Numbered from the stretch's first letter, positions 12,603-23,818 are shown. The stretch is 64,000 nt of DNA from Meloidogyne chitwoodi (GCA_015183035.1 JACZZP010000008.1:372001-436000); one strand, 5' to 3'. Notes: generated from the sequence alone by a model not told the origin. Translations and numbers: made by a program.

Positions 12603-15600
12603 TTAATCATCTGATAAGGTTTCATCATTTCGTTGACGTTCTTAATTAAAAATATAAATAAAATCTTTATTGTCCATATAAATTAATTTTAAGACTAATC
12701 TTTAAAAAAATTATAATTTATTAATTATATGTAACTCTCAAATTATAATATTTTAAATTAAAATATATGTTGTATAAGAATAGTGGTCTTTTATAGACAC
12801 TTCTAACGGTCTAGTATTCATACTATATAAGCACCCATAATCAACAGTCAGAGAGTTAGTTCTCGTCAACCTCTACACTTCTACCCATTCTTCAACCTTC
12901 ATTGTATTTCTCTACGTGATAAACTCTTGCTTTGTTGCTCGTCGACTTTCAGTATCTCGGACACCATCTTTAGTTAGGAAACTAAAGATACAACAAATTG
13001 GCGCGGTCGACAGCTCGTCTACAACAGAATTGGCGCCGGTCTCCAGCTCTCAACGAACCTAAAGAAGGCAACAACGTCAACCTTAGTGCGACAAGCCCAT
13101 CCAGCTCGTCAACACTTCGACAGTCGACAACAGCAACAGTAAAGAGGCACCAAAAGCGTTAGTGTGGCCATTGTCAAACGCTTAGTGTTAAAAAGGCTAA
13201 TAATCGTAAAGCCTAGTGAAAGTTAAAAGTAAGATGGCCTTGCTTAGTGCAATAAAAAAGTGGTGGGAGAATAGTGATGTGTCTTGTGCACAAATTCTCC
13301 ATATGAACACAAGTGAAAAGCCTGAATGGCTTAAAAAGAAAGTGTTAATTAATGGGACTGAAGTGGAGTTCATTTTGGACTCAGGAGCACAGCTCAGTTG
13401 TGTGTCAGAAGACACTTGGAAATTTATTGGCAGTCCAGTGCTTACCGGTTTACCGTGTAAAGGTAAAAGTTTTACCGGAAGTGAATTTCGAATGCTTGGA
13501 AGTTTTTTGGCAAATATTGAAATGAACGGCATTAGTGAAAAGTTGTTGACTCATGTCACACAAGAACCATTGAATTTATTTGGATTGCCATGGATTTTTG
13601 CCATAGAAAAGAAATTGGGTTACCCAATAGTGTCAAGTCTTAATGGCTTTGAAAAAAGTGCTCAAGTGTTTAAGATTGAAAAATGCCAAAGTAAAATTGA
13701 TAATTTTATTGAAGAATTGTCAGTGAAATTCAAACAAGTGTTTGAAGACAATTTGGGTTGTTGTAAAAAGATGAAAGCTCATCTTTATTTGAAACCTGGA
13801 GTGAAACCAGTGTTTATGAAGGCAAGACCAGTACCACTGGGAGTGAAAGATGCCATTGAAATTGAATTAAAAAGATTGAGTGATATAGGTGCAATTAAAC
13901 CTATAGAGTTTGCGAATTGGGCTGCTCCCATTTTGGCAGTTAAAAAGGCAAATGGCAAAACCAGAGTATGTATGGATTATTCCACTGGTTTGAATAATGC
14001 TATTGAGTTGGATAGACATCCACTACCAACGCCTAGTGAAATATGGAATGAAATCCATGGAAGTAAAGTGTTCTCTCAGTTAGATCTGAAAGATGCATAT
14101 TTGCAAATTGAATTAGATGATGAATCTAAAAAATTGGCGTGTATTAATACACATAAAGGACTATTTGAAGTCCAGAGATTGCCATTTGGAGTAAAATCCG
14201 CACCAGGAATTTTCCAAAGATTGATTGATAAGTTAATTAGTGGAATTCCTGGAGTGTTTGCCTATTTGGATGATTTAATTATTGTTACGAAAACACTTGA
14301 AGAACATAAGTGTAGTTTAATTGAATTGTTTGAAAGAATTGAAAAGTGGGGCTTAAAAATCCAAATTGAAAAGTGTAAATTCTTTGAAGAAAAGTTAAAG
14401 TTTCTGGGCCATATTGTATCTGAAAATGGCATTGAACCAGATCCTGTAAAAAAAGAATTAATTAGTAAATTGTTAAGGCCAAGTGATGTTAAAGAATTGA
14501 AGTCCTTTATGGGAACTAAATTATTATGGCCGATTTGTGAATGAAATGCACAAATTAAGAGGTCCTTTGGACAAATTGCTTAAAAAAGAAGCAAAGTGGG
14601 AATGGAGTGAAGAACAAGAAATTGCATTCCAAAAAGTTAAACAAATATTGAGTTCGGATCTAATGTTGACTCATTATGATCCAAGTTTGCCCATAATAGT
14701 GACGGCTGATGCCTCAAATTATGGAGTGGGGGCAATTATTTCCCATAAATTTCCGGATGGAAAAGAAAAAGTGATTGAATATGCTAGTAAAGCATTAAAT
14801 TGTGCTGAAAAGAATTATAGCCAAATTGAAAAAGAAGGCTTGGCGTTAGTGTTTGCCGTACAAAAGTTTCATAAAATGTTGTACGGACGCCAATTTATAT
14901 TGAAAACCGACCATAAGCCTTTATTGGCTATATTTGGTAATAAAAAAGGCATTAAAGTGTTTTCTGCCTCGCGTTTACAGCGATGGGCATTAATATTGAC
15001 AAATTACGATTTTAAAATCGAATTTGTAAAAACAGACCAAATGGGCCTGGCAGACACTTTATCAAGATTGATAAACAGTAAAGTGCAAGTAGAAGATAAA
15101 GTTATTGCTTTAGTAAAATTGAGTGATAATAAATCTAGTGAAAGTGAAGATTTAGCATCAGAAGAGTCTGTAACATATATGCTAAATGTAATTCTAGAAG
15201 AAAGCTCATTAAATGCTGAGCTAGTGAAAAGTGAAACACAAAAGGATAGTGAATTACAATTGATTGTAAAATTTATAAGTGAAGGTTGGCCTAAAAAACC
15301 AACCGATAAAAAAGTAAAATTTTGGTCTAATCGAAGCCAAAATTTGAAAGTGATTGATAATTGCATTCTCCTTAATGGAAGAATTGTAATTCCTAGTTCA
15401 TTGCGAGTGAGTGTATTGAAATTATTTCATGAGACACACCCTGGTGTTAGTAAAATGAAGGGTGTAGCAAGGCAATATATTTATTGGCCAAATTTGTGCC
15501 AAGATAGCTAAAAAGCCAATTAAAAGTGAATTGCGTCCATGGCCAAAAACTGAAAGAAATTGGCAAAGAGTGCATATTGACTTTGCAGGACCTTGTAAAG

Positions 15601-18600
15601 ATGGCAAAGTGTATTTGCTAGTGATTGATGCAAATTCTAAGTGGCCTGAGGTTTTTGAAAATGTCACAACCTCGGCAAAAGACACAATTGCAAGTTTAAA
15701 TTGGCTGAGAACACATTATGGTGTTCCAGAAACAATAGTGTCAGATAATGGAACTGCTTTTCGTTCCAAGGAATTGAGTGATTATTGTAAAATTAATGGC
15801 ATTAGCCAAGTGTTTAGTGCACCTTATCATCCTCAGTCCAATGGACAAGTTGAAAGATTTGTTGATTATTTTAAGAGGATGATGGTGAAAAATAATAATA
15901 GGAGTGGTTGGCTCCAAGAAATGTTATTATTCTATAGGGCTAGTCCCAGTGAAGCATTGGGAGGAAAATCTCCAGCTGAAGTGTTCCTTGGAAGGAAATT
16001 GAGATTGAAAATGGCAAAATTATTGCCTAGAAATTATATTGAAAAAAGTGATTTAAATAAATATCAAACCAAAATGAAAGTGTGGTTTGATAAACATCAC
16101 GGTGCCAAAGATATTGAAATCGGTAAATCAGTGCGATTTTTAAATTACCGATTAAATAATATTGAGTGGTTGCAAGGTGAAGTGCAACATAAAAATGGAG
16201 TGATGTATAAAATCTTTGCACCAGTGTTAAACGCAGTTGTGACCAGACATAAAAACCAAATTCGTAGTGCTAGTGTAAGTGAAAATAATAATAAACGAAT
16301 TTTGGTAAATAATGAAAATAGTGAAAAGAATTGTAAAAATTCTAAAGTAATTAGTGAACAAAATAATTGTAAATATAATTTGCGAAGTAGAAATCTGTCT
16401 ACTCCAAATAATTATTTTGTAAAAATTGTAAGTAGCTGCAGAAACAAAAAGTCGCAGCAGTGTGGATTGTCAAAAATTGAACATCAACAAGAAGAAAACT
16501 GCGCCGGACAAAAGTATAAGTGGCAGCAGTATGGACAAAGGAAACAACAACAACAAAAGTGGAAGTCAGGATCAAATGGGCAGCAGCTTCGTTCAAAGTC
16601 GCAGCTCTGTGATCAAGGACAAGGAAGACAACAAGGACAAGATGCCAGAAGGAGAAGAACATCAAAAGAATGACGTTGAGATGATGTTAGACATGATGAC
16701 GAAAGATCATAATAAAGTTCCTTCTTGTGATAAAATTTTTATGTAAAATTTTCTGTATGTATTTCCTTGTATTTCCCCATTGCCCCACTTTGTTTGTAAT
16801 TTTCCTTTTGTTGGACTGGTAGTGTTATTGTTATTGTATTAGTGTTGGTGCTTATGAGTGTGACCGTATTGTAAGGCTTGGATGCCTTTATTGTTAGTGT
16901 GACCTAACCTTTTAAAGGGGGAGGTGTTGTATAAGAATAGTGGTCTTTTATAGACACTTCTAACGGTCTAGTATTCATACTATATAAGCACCCATAATCA
17001 ACCAGTCAGAGAGTTAGTTCTCGTCAACCTCTACACTTCTACCCATTCTTCAACCTTCATTGTATTTCTCTACGTGATAAACTCTTGCTTTGTTGCTCGT
17101 CGACTTTCAGTATCTCGGACACCATCTTTAGTTAGGAAACTAAAGATACAACAATATATTAATAAATACCTAAAAATAAATTGTTTATATACTCCCTAAA
17201 TTCGATTAGTTCGTTAAAAGTAAAGTCAGTATCAGGTCCTTGATGTCCATCAGAATAAATCAGATTAAAATGTAAAGGACGAATTTGAAAAGTACGTCCA
17301 ATTTTAACTAAAAACAAAAAGTAAAACTAAATATTTTTGGTTAAGTATAAAATAAGACTGCAGATTTTGGTAGCTAAAAAACTGTCAACTGACTAATGTC
17401 TCTCCGACTGTTAACTTAATCTCTCGTTTGTAAGTGGCAGAAAAGTAGTGGTCAGTAGAGAAAATATTTAAAATTCCTTTTGTACGATTCCTTTTCATTT
17501 TATACTTTTCTCTACTTACCACTACTTTTCTCTATCTCTTACAAACGAGAGATTGAGTTAACCGTCGGAGAGACAGTGGTGGTCAGTTATGGCGCCAGTT
17601 GAGTTCTTTAGCAACTAAAATCTTCACCATACTCTAAGTATACTAGAATAAAAGTCAAAAAGAAAATTAATAAAAATGTAGTAATATGTACATGAAAACT
17701 CAAAAATTTCAAGATCTAATAAATTGTCAAAATAAAATTTAGTGGAAAGTTGATAAAGGTCATGACGATAAATCAGTTGATAAGCTAGATGTAGATTGAG
17801 GTCATCAAATTCAGATATAACTATTAAAAACAAAAATTAATTAAATATTTGGTTCCGCAACATTTCCGCCTAGAACATTAACTTTAAACAAAAATAATAG
17901 AACTTTGTTCCCCTTTAGTTTTTTTCAAATTTCAGTGACCTATATATCTTTGTAGCATTTCCACACCATGAGTGATACCATTTGTAAAAAAATATTTAAA
18001 TTAAATTTAGTAATACCAAAATTGTCATAATTATCAAGTTCTTCTAAATTATTATAATCAAGGACAATAGGTTCATCTCCAACATCTTGAATCATTTGAT
18101 AATTTAAAGGATATTGTTGAGGAGTTGGACGTAGAATAATTGGGTGTAGAACTAAAATTGAAAATATTAAATGACCAAATATTTGAGCCTATAATTGAGA
18201 GCCAAGAATTAGAAAATATATTATTCAATTCCTCTGAAAAAATTGTTTTTTATTATTAAAGATTTTTTAACTGATTTTTCACCCCAAACTTGAGAATAGT
18301 TATATTTTAAGTGAGATAGTACATAATTGTTAAGAAAACTGAAGAGACTTTGTCTAACCACCCATAAATTTTAAATGTTTATAACTTTGGTTATATTGGT
18401 TTTCTTAGGATAAAAAGGCAGGCCGACATTTCCGGGCCGACACTTCCGGACCAACGCTTCTGGACTCAAACTTCTGGTCCAAAACTTGGATATATATTTA
18501 GTACCATGCTACAAAGTTGTTGAATAAATTATTATGCCAATTGGTCCTTTAAAGAGGGAAATAAACTAATTTCTTTGTAAGCTTTTGTGGGCGTCCGGAA

Positions 18601-19127
18601 ATGTCGGTCCGGAAGTGTCGCTCTACCGATAAAAAATATATATTCGTACTCAGCTCTTCATGACGAAATGAATAAAATATGTTTTGACTTTCATTCTTTG
18701 TCCAACCTATATAGTACAAACCTGGGTCACTTGGTCCTTCTCTAATCGGTTCTTGAACACCATGACCTGGTTCTCCTTGTCCACGATCTTGTTGTCCACT
18801 TGATCTCTCTCCAGTCGATTCTTGTTGAACAACATGTCCTTGGACATATCGCCTACGAACTCTTCTACGATTTGTTCTTCCTCTTCCAGGACCTTGTTGT
18901 CCACTTGTTCCCTCTCCGCTTGGTCCTGGGATACTTGAACCTTCTCCAGTTGGTTCTGGAACACCATGTCCTATAACATCTCTCTCACGTCCACGACCTC
19001 GTCCTCTTCTTCCACGACCTTGTTGTCCACTTCCACTCGCTCCATCCATACAAATTATACACTCAATTAAAGCAAACAAAAGGCAAATTTTAAATAAAAA
19101 GTTTGCAAAATTTGAAAGTTTCATCAC
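12603..19127 (-). CDS. E1: secreted RG/GQ-rich mosaic protein, intron carries an LTR retrotransposon
   Basis: Five exons on the minus strand: 19127-18722, 18151-18017, 17820-17692, 17307-17170 and 12640-12603, together 281 residues. Every junction is phase 1, so all internal exons are symmetric. The N-terminus MMKLSNFANFLFKICLLFAL is a clear signal peptide, shared with E2-E4. The mature part begins SGSGQQGRGRRGRGRGRERD and alternates RG blocks with TGEGSS, PGPSGEG and GVQEP motifs. Exons 2-4 each encode about 45 residues of a loosely repeated, Tyr/Asp/Asn-rich module. The last exon gives a short acidic tail ending SDD. The last intron contains the complete retrotransposon 12768-17153, in the opposite orientation; whether E1 is still spliced correctly is unknown. 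The third intron holds a MITE near 17363-17623. No known family was recognised; a secreted effector is a guess. Confidence 0.62.
12768..12995 (+). repeat. 5' LTR
   Basis: Direct repeat partner of 16925-17153 with TG..CA ends. It contains a TATA-like box (TATATAAG, 12824-12831), a plausible core promoter for the element transcript. Confidence 0.93.
12824..12831 (+). promoter_or_regulatory. TATA-like box in 5' LTR
   Basis: TATATAAG lies about 55 bp inside the LTR and is repeated at the same place in the 3' LTR (about 16981-16988). It is the obvious core promoter candidate. The transcription start was not determined. Confidence 0.5.
12999..13012 (+). promoter_or_regulatory. Candidate primer binding site
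   Basis: TGGCGCGGTCG begins three bases after the 5' LTR. A TGG at this distance matches the CCA end of a priming tRNA. The tRNA species was not identified, and a second TGGCGCCGG follows about 30 bp later. Confidence 0.5.
13216..14544 (+). pseudogene. Retrotransposon protease and reverse transcriptase frame
   Basis: An open frame of 442 codons. Residues 55-58 are DSGA, the aspartic protease active site, in a context close to gypsy proteases. Reverse transcriptase follows, with FSQLDLKDAYLQIEL, LPFGVKSAPGIFQRL and the catalytic AYLDD at about residues 349-353, then FLGHIVSENGIEPDP. It ends prematurely near 14520: the frame is lost at the connection to RNase H, consistent with a one-base indel, and the continuing sequence is in the frame starting at 14537. 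The true start may be the ATG at 13234. Confidence 0.85.
14537..15511 (+). pseudogene. Retrotransposon RNase H and start of integrase
   Basis: A frame of 324 codons that continues pol after the break near 14520. RNase H is recognisable from IIVTADASNYGVGA, KEGLALVFAVQKFH and FILKTDHKPLLAIF, which hold the acidic catalytic residues. A connection region and the HHCC zinc-binding start of integrase follow (HETHPGVSKMKG..). The frame stops at 15511, just where the CC half of the zinc finger should come; sequence between WPN and the following Cys appears deleted, changing frame. Confidence 0.85.
15531..16673 (+). pseudogene. Retrotransposon integrase core and C-terminal tail
   Basis: A frame of 380 codons with the DDE integrase core: HIDFAGPCKDGKVYLLVIDA, IVSDNGTAFRS and PYHPQSNGQVERFVDYFK carry the two Asp and the Glu. 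The region LRLKMAKLLPRNYIEK and WLQGEVQHKNG resembles the C-terminal domain of K02A2.6-type nematode gypsy elements. The end is Gln/Lys-rich. The coding sequence belongs to the same pol gene as the two preceding frames. The catalytic core looks intact, but no single frame could express it without frame correction. Confidence 0.85.
16914..16924 (+). promoter_or_regulatory. Polypurine tract
   Basis: AAAGGGGGAGG lies immediately upstream of the 3' LTR start at 16925, the standard position for plus-strand priming in LTR retrotransposons. Confidence 0.85.
16925..17153 (+). repeat. 3' LTR
   Basis: Matches the 5' LTR over its whole length apart from one extra C. It is followed by target duplication copy ATATA and then by the intron of E1. 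Confidence 0.93.
17363..17623. mobile_element. MITE-like inverted repeat in E1 intron
   Basis: An inverted repeat of about 260 bp with ends GATTTTGGTAGCTAAAAAAC and, inverted, GATTTTAGTTGCTAAAGAAC. Inner arms hold GTCTCTCCGAC, AATCTCTCGTTTGTAAG and AAAAGTAGTGGT in opposite orientations. No clear target duplication was found. It lies between exons 3 and 4 of E1. Confidence 0.7.
18283..18420 (-). repeat. Intron segment conserved among E genes
   Basis: A stretch with AGTGAGATAGTACATAATTG and GAAGAGACTTTGTCTAACCA lies in the intron after the RG-rich exon of E1. Close copies are in the same intron of E2 (about 21656-21778), E3 (39373-39463) and E4 (41771-41903). It is better conserved than the adjacent exons. 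Confidence 0.75.
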
Positions 19128-19589
19128 TCAACAAAAATTTCAAAAAAAAAATTAATTTTTTAATAAAATAAAATTTGTTTAAAAAATTGAAAAGAATAAA
19201 ATATAAAATTTTATAATTTAGAGAGGTCTTAAAAATGGAAAGATAACCCAATGAGGATAGAGAAAATATAAATAAACGTATAACTAATTTTGTATGTATG
19301 TCTGGCGATTTTTTATTTGCCTTCTCCTCATAATCCACCAACCAATAATGGGGAGAGAATTTTTTCGAATCTTTATATTTAAATTTAAGAGGGAAAAATT
19401 TACAATTTTATATTTATTTTCTGTCAAATTTTTTATCAAGTCAGGTGAGGCAGTGTCTTACGAAACAATTTGCCAATAAATTTTAGAGAAAAAATTTTTA
19501 TCGACTAAATTTCTCTCTTTTATATAAAATATAAAATATATTTTAAATTAAATATAAAAATATAAATAAAATATAAAAATATATATTTT

Positions 19590-19719
19590 TATATATAAAT
19601 TGACTACTATTTTGTATTGTTGAATTATTATTATTATTTGTATTAGAAGAGTCAGTGGAAGAATTAGAGTTGTAATTATTGTTAGTAGAAGAGTATTGAC
19701 TTGATGAATTGTTTGAGTT
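19590..19719 (-). pseudogene. Fragment: last exon of the Asn/Ser-rich secreted protein gene
   Basis: Nearly identical to the last exon of the intact gene at 44262-45095, beginning NSNNSSSQYSSTNNNYNSNS. No upstream exons accompany it. The right edge lies in the preceding intron, directly next to a receptor B fragment. Confidence 0.8.
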
Positions 19720-19749
19720 CTTTTAAAAATTTTAATTTTTGTTTTAAAG

Positions 19750-19812
19750 GTTACTCCACCCTTTCCACGGCCCTTTACTTCTGTTCGCATTTTAGTTAAT
19801 GAACATGTAAAA
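19750..19812 (+). pseudogene. Fragment: last exon and 3' region of receptor B
   Basis: A sequence encoding VTPPFPRPFTSVRILVNEH, preceded by TTTTAAAG, matches the last exon of receptor B (12298-12357) including its acceptor. The stop codon has shifted, and similarity continues weakly for about 80 bp downstream. No other receptor exon is present. Confidence 0.8.
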
Positions 19813-20102
19813 ATAAAAATAAATTTAAATAAATTTTTTATGCTTTAAATAATTTTATCAGTAACACTTTAGAACAATTTATGTTAGTGATTGACATTGG
19901 GGTAAAAGATATTTACATTTTAACTTAAAAATTAGTTTTTTTGTTTTTTTGGGAGGGAAGATTTTTAAATGGTTATAATAGGGAGAATATTTGTTTTTAC
20001 TCAATATATTTATAATTCTTTTGTCAGTCTTTCTGATTTTTCAGATTTGTTAATTTTGTTCTGGTTCTCCTCACTTCTTGATCATTTGTAATTTGAGAAT
20101 TT

Positions 20103-22310
20103 TTATTGTTGTACTAAACTAAAAAATAATATATTTGTTGTAAATTTTAAAAAACCGAAAAATTCTAAATTAAAATTTAATTGAAATTTAAAATTATAAT
20201 TTTAAACAAAAATTAGTAATAAATACCTTTATCTACAAAATACTTAAAATATTGTAAATTAGTAAAGTCACAGATAATAGGTATATTATTTCCTTCATGA
20301 TAAAATATTCTAAAAGTTATAGAATATTGAGGATATGGAAGATGAACTAAAAAATAAGAAATTAAACAAATTAAAATATAGTCGACACGCGGACATTTAA
20401 TAAAAAAATATAAACTTGTCGATAAAGGACGATTCAGAGTCGGCCAATTCAGAGTAGCTCGTATAGCTTTTTTCATTTTAAACATTCTCAAATAATTTTT
20501 ATCTCATTCGAAAGAGCTCGAAAAGTGAAGTCTTTTCACTAATTAGACTCATCAGATTAGTTGATTTTTAAAAAAGTTACGCCCGAAAAACGCGAAAATC
20601 ACAATTTCTACTTTTAACACGCTGTATCTTTTTGTTGAGTGATCTGATTGGATCGTCCAAGTGATTAAATTTATCCGCTTATTGGATGCTTTCGATTAAT
20701 AAAAGAAATCGGTTAAAAAATAAAAAGTTATGGCCAAAAAGACGGCAACTCTGAATCGTCCCTACCAAAACTTGTCTAGTTTAAGTGAATACCCATATAT
20801 TCGCAAGAAAATATATTATTTATAACAAAAATGAATTGAAGATTAAATTTTTTTTGCGAATATGAGGTGTTCACTTTAACTAAACAATGCTAAAAAAATT
20901 TTCATCCCCGTGTGTGTCCATTATAACGTATTTTAATAAATACCGCTTGGAGAATTCAAAAGTTCGTCAACATTATTAAAAATTTCAAAACCAGAACGTC
21001 CAATAACTTCATGAGTATAAACCAGTTGATAAGTTATAGTGGGTCCCGGATATGGAATATTATTTAGAACTAAAAAAACAAAAATTAATAAATTACTTTC
21101 TACTTTTATATTTTTGGGTCGATCATTAATAGGTTGTTCCCAGTCGGAGGAGGAGGACCACGGGAAAACTTCGTGGGAACCATGGAGAAACTTTTCCAAG
21201 AAACATGGGAAACTTTTCGGGGAAACTTTTCGGAGAAATACGGGAAAACTTCTGGTAATTTTTGGAACGAGGAGGGGACATGAAAAATTGAAAAAAATAT
21301 CCAAATTGCCCGGTGACGGGAAGCAATCCTAGTCATTATGTTACTTTAGATACGACAATGAAAGGAAAAATTAAAATATTTTAATAAATACTTGGACGTA
21401 TAAATTTTTTAACGTCGTTTAAATCGTCAAAATTATAAATATCAGGTTGTTTATAACGTCCATTAGGTAAACGCTCTTGATAAGTTATGGAATATGGAGA
21501 ATTTGTTGGTGTTGAAGCACTTGGATCTTGAGCTAAAAAATAATAATAAATAACTCAAATAATTTTGGTCAATATAAGATCAGATAATATTAGTCAAAAC
21601 ATTTATTTTTAATTCCTCTCGAAGTACAGTTTTTATCTTTCAAATAATTTATTTTAACCCCAAACTTGAGAACAGTTATATTTTAAGTGAGATAGTACAT
21701 AATTGTTAAGAAAATTGAAGAGACTTTGTCTAACCACCCATAAATTTTATATAACTTTGGTTGTATTGTCTTTCTTTGGATAAAACTTGTATATACGTAT
21801 TAAATTCTTCGAGAAGAGTTGAATAATATTTGTTTTAACTATAAATGTTATGTGATATAGTACAAACCTGGAATTTGTACACTTGGGCTCACTACAGTCG
21901 CTCCTTGAACATTTGGCTCCTGAAAAATATGTCCTGGTACATTTTGTCCCATTTCATGATGACCTAGTCCTCCCCATCCATGCCATTGTTGTACACTTGA
22001 TCCTTCTCCAATTTGTCCTTGAAAAGTTACATCATGATTTAGTAGAGGAACTTCTCCTAATTTAAAAAATATATTCTTGTTGTTCGTTAAAAAAATTAAT
22101 TGTAAAAAATAGACCTGTACTTGAAGGGTCTAAATATGGCAGGACATTTCGTTCCTGTTCACCTCTACTTTGTTGTCCTCTTCTTCCATTACCTTGCCCT
22201 CTTCTTCCACGACGAGGTTGTCCACTTCCACTCGCTATTATACACTCAATTAAAGCAAACAAAAGGCAAATTTTAAATAAAAAGTTTGAAAATTTTAAAA
22301 GTTTCATCAC
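20103..22310 (-). CDS. E2: secreted RG/GQ-rich mosaic protein
   Basis: Six exons: 22310-22115, 22056-21868, 21532-21392, 21069-20944, 20346-20227 and 20113-20103, about 260 residues, all joined in phase 1. The signal peptide MMKLLKFSNFLFKICLLFAL precedes SGSGQPRRGRRGQGNGRRGQ. Exon 2 encodes FQGQIGEGSS, HHEMGQNVPGH and IFQEPNVQGA, a diverged form of the E-family motifs. Exons 3-5 encode modules containing YSITYQERLPNGRYKQPDIY, PTITYQLVYTHEVIGRSGFE and YSITFRIFYHEGNNIPIICD, which suggest internal repetition of one domain. Three of the donors read GTATTTATTA. The last exon is uncertain: it gives only a few residues before a stop, whereas the other E genes have an acidic tail. The fourth intron contains a TA-type MITE (20425-20762) and the third intron (21070-21391) a purine-rich repeat near 21140-21260. 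Confidence 0.58.
20425..20762. mobile_element. TA-flanked MITE in E2 intron
   Basis: 338 bp with ends AAGGACGATTCAGAGTCGGC and, inverted, GGGACGATTCAGAGTTGCC, flanked by TA on both sides (20423-20424 and 20763-20764). A relative with GGACGTTTCAGAGTCG ends is at 61444-61789. The TA target suggests a Tc1/mariner-type source. The interior carries TCATTCGAAAGAGCTC. Confidence 0.75.
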
Positions 22311-22877
22311 TCAACAAAAATTTCAAAAAAAAATTTTTTCTAAAATAAAATTTATTTAAAAAAAAATTAAGAGTAAGAAGCGTTTAGATAGAATGACAAT
22401 TATGAGGATATGAATAATCAACAGAGTGTTGCTTTCTCATTGGTTTCATCTGCTTATATACTATGGAATTTATCCATCCTTTCCTCCCGTTTTCTTCATC
22501 TATTACCTTCAAATTAGTATAAACTTACAATGGAAAGACATTTCCCAATGTAAAATAGAGAAAAATATATAGTACTGATCTCTTTGTATTGTGGCAATTT
22601 TTTTATTATCTCTCATTCCAACTACCAATAATTGGGAGAAAAGCCTCTTCCGGTCTTTATATTAAATTTTATTTTAAGAGGAAAATTGTACTTTTGAATT
22701 TTATTCTTCATTTTTTACCAAGCCCTCAAATAGGACTTTGCAATAATTTATTATTGATTTAAGAAATTATAAAGAAAAAAATTATTTTATTGATTAAATT
22801 TTACTATTTTATTCAATTTAAATATTAAATAAAATATTAAAATATATAAATAAAAATAAAAATATATATTTTTATAT

Positions 22878-22994
22878 TTAAATTCACTACTATTTTGTAT
22901 TATTATTATTATTTGTATTAGAAAAGTCAGTGGAAGAATTAGAGTTGTAATTATTGTTAGTAGAAGAGTATTGACTTGATGAATTGTTTGAGTT
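22878..22994 (-). pseudogene. Second fragment of the Asn/Ser-rich gene last exon
   Basis: Same sequence as at 19590-19719 with a few changes, including a shorter Asn tract, and again without upstream exons. It is followed (23070-23160) by sequence matching the 3' flank of receptor B, with most of the coding part lost. Confidence 0.75.
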
Positions 22995-23069
22995 CTTTTA
23001 AATTTTTTTTTTTTGAAATTTTAATTTTTTCAATAAACATCGTCTTTATAAATTTTTATATTTTTAAAC

Positions 23070-23190
23070 AAATTTTAGTGGAAATTAAAGTAAATAAAAA
23101 GAAAATTTAAATAAATATTTTATGCTTTAAATAATTTTATAATAAATCACAGAGTAAACACTTTGCTTAGAATAATTTGTGTTAATAATA
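23070..23190 (+). pseudogene. Second receptor B 3'-end fragment, decayed
   Basis: AAACAAATTTTAGTGGAAAT and ATTTTATGCTTTAAATAATT align with the receptor B fragments at 19790-19870 and 40725-40850. Only traces of the coding exon are left. Confidence 0.55.
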
Positions 23191-23228
23191 TAAAATGACA
23201 ATTGAGGGAAAGTTATATAGTATATATA

Positions 23229-23524
23229 CCGTATTTTCTCGATTAGTTACCCCCTGCTCGTTTTATCTTTCTCGAGACTATATCAGTCTCTTCAGAGCGC
23301 CTGTGATAAGGCTACTCCCTCATGTGATAAAGACGCAGAAAATATGTACAATTCTGGAAAAGAGCAGGTCACAATATTTTTCTCTGACCGCAACTATCCA
23401 ATGGTCAGTTTTTCTGCGTCTTTTTCATACGAGAGAGTGGTCTTTATCACAGGCTTTCTGAAGAGACTCATGTAGTCTCGGAAAAGATAAAACGAGCAAG
23501 GGGTAACTAATCGAGAAAATACGG
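23229..23524. mobile_element. Pogo-type MITE
   Basis: 296 bp with ends CCGTATTTTCTCGATTAGTT and its inverted copy, flanked by TA. The ends match those of the pogo-like transposon at 58919-61024 (CCGTATTTACTCGATTAATT), so that family is the likely source of transposase. The inner arms are long and nearly palindromic. Confidence 0.85.
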
Positions 23525-23598
23525 TAGTTTAATTTAAAAATTTAGTTTATTTATCGGAGTTTAGATTTAAAAAAGGTATGAATTAATAATATCATTTT

Positions 23599-23818
23599 GG
23601 GAGCAGTTCAGTTGAGTCAGCACGATTGAGTCACCTTTTAAAACAGTTCACCAAAGTTTTTTCCTAGATACGAATTATATAAAAATACGAATGATAGCTC
23701 ATTTGAAAGAGCTCTTCGAGCTGAGTCGAATGAGACCAAAATGAACGAATTTAGTAGGCTTCAAACATAATTAGGAGAATCGGTGACTCAATTGTGCTTA
23801 CTCAACTGAGGTGTACCC
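23599..23818. mobile_element. MITE related to the element at 7263-7464
   Basis: Ends GGGAGCAGTTCAGTTGAGTC and, inverted, GGGTACACCTCAGTTGAGTA. The outermost bases match those of the MITE in the receptor A intron. Flanking TCATTTT copies (23592-23598 and about 23821) are a probable target duplication, offset by two bases. The centre has CATTTGAAAGAGCTCTTCGA followed by GCTGAGTCGAATGAG. Confidence 0.7.

Larger units (their letters stand above)
12768..17153 (+). mobile_element. Ty3/gypsy LTR retrotransposon, gag-deficient
   Basis: The 5' LTR (12768-12995, 228 bp) and 3' LTR (16925-17153, 229 bp) start TGTTGTATAAG and end GATACAACA. They differ by what looks like a single inserted base (AACAGTCAG against AACCAGTCAG). 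The target duplication is ATATA (12763-12767 and 17154-17158). Domain order is protease, reverse transcriptase, RNase H, integrase, which defines the Ty3/gypsy group. Only about 220 bp lie between the 5' LTR and the protease frame, so gag is essentially absent. A relic Cys-X2-Cys stretch (CGHCQTLSVKKANNRKA, about 13160-13210) looks like a decayed zinc knuckle. Pol is broken in two places. The near-identical LTRs indicate a young insertion, probably mobilised by proteins from another copy. Confidence 0.93.
19128..20102. other. Spacer between E1 and E2 with duplicated gene fragments
   Basis: AT-rich sequence. It holds the promoter side of E1 and the junction fragments at 19590-19812. The frames at 19090-19479 and 19548-19790 have no supporting features. 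Confidence 0.6.

Noticed and set aside
18707..18967. Second frame (86 codons) inside the E1 first exon
   Set aside because: It overlaps the RG-rich coding exon in another frame and lacks a signal peptide or partner exons.
23195..23461. 88-codon frame
   Set aside because: It covers the pogo-type MITE arms and has no independent support.
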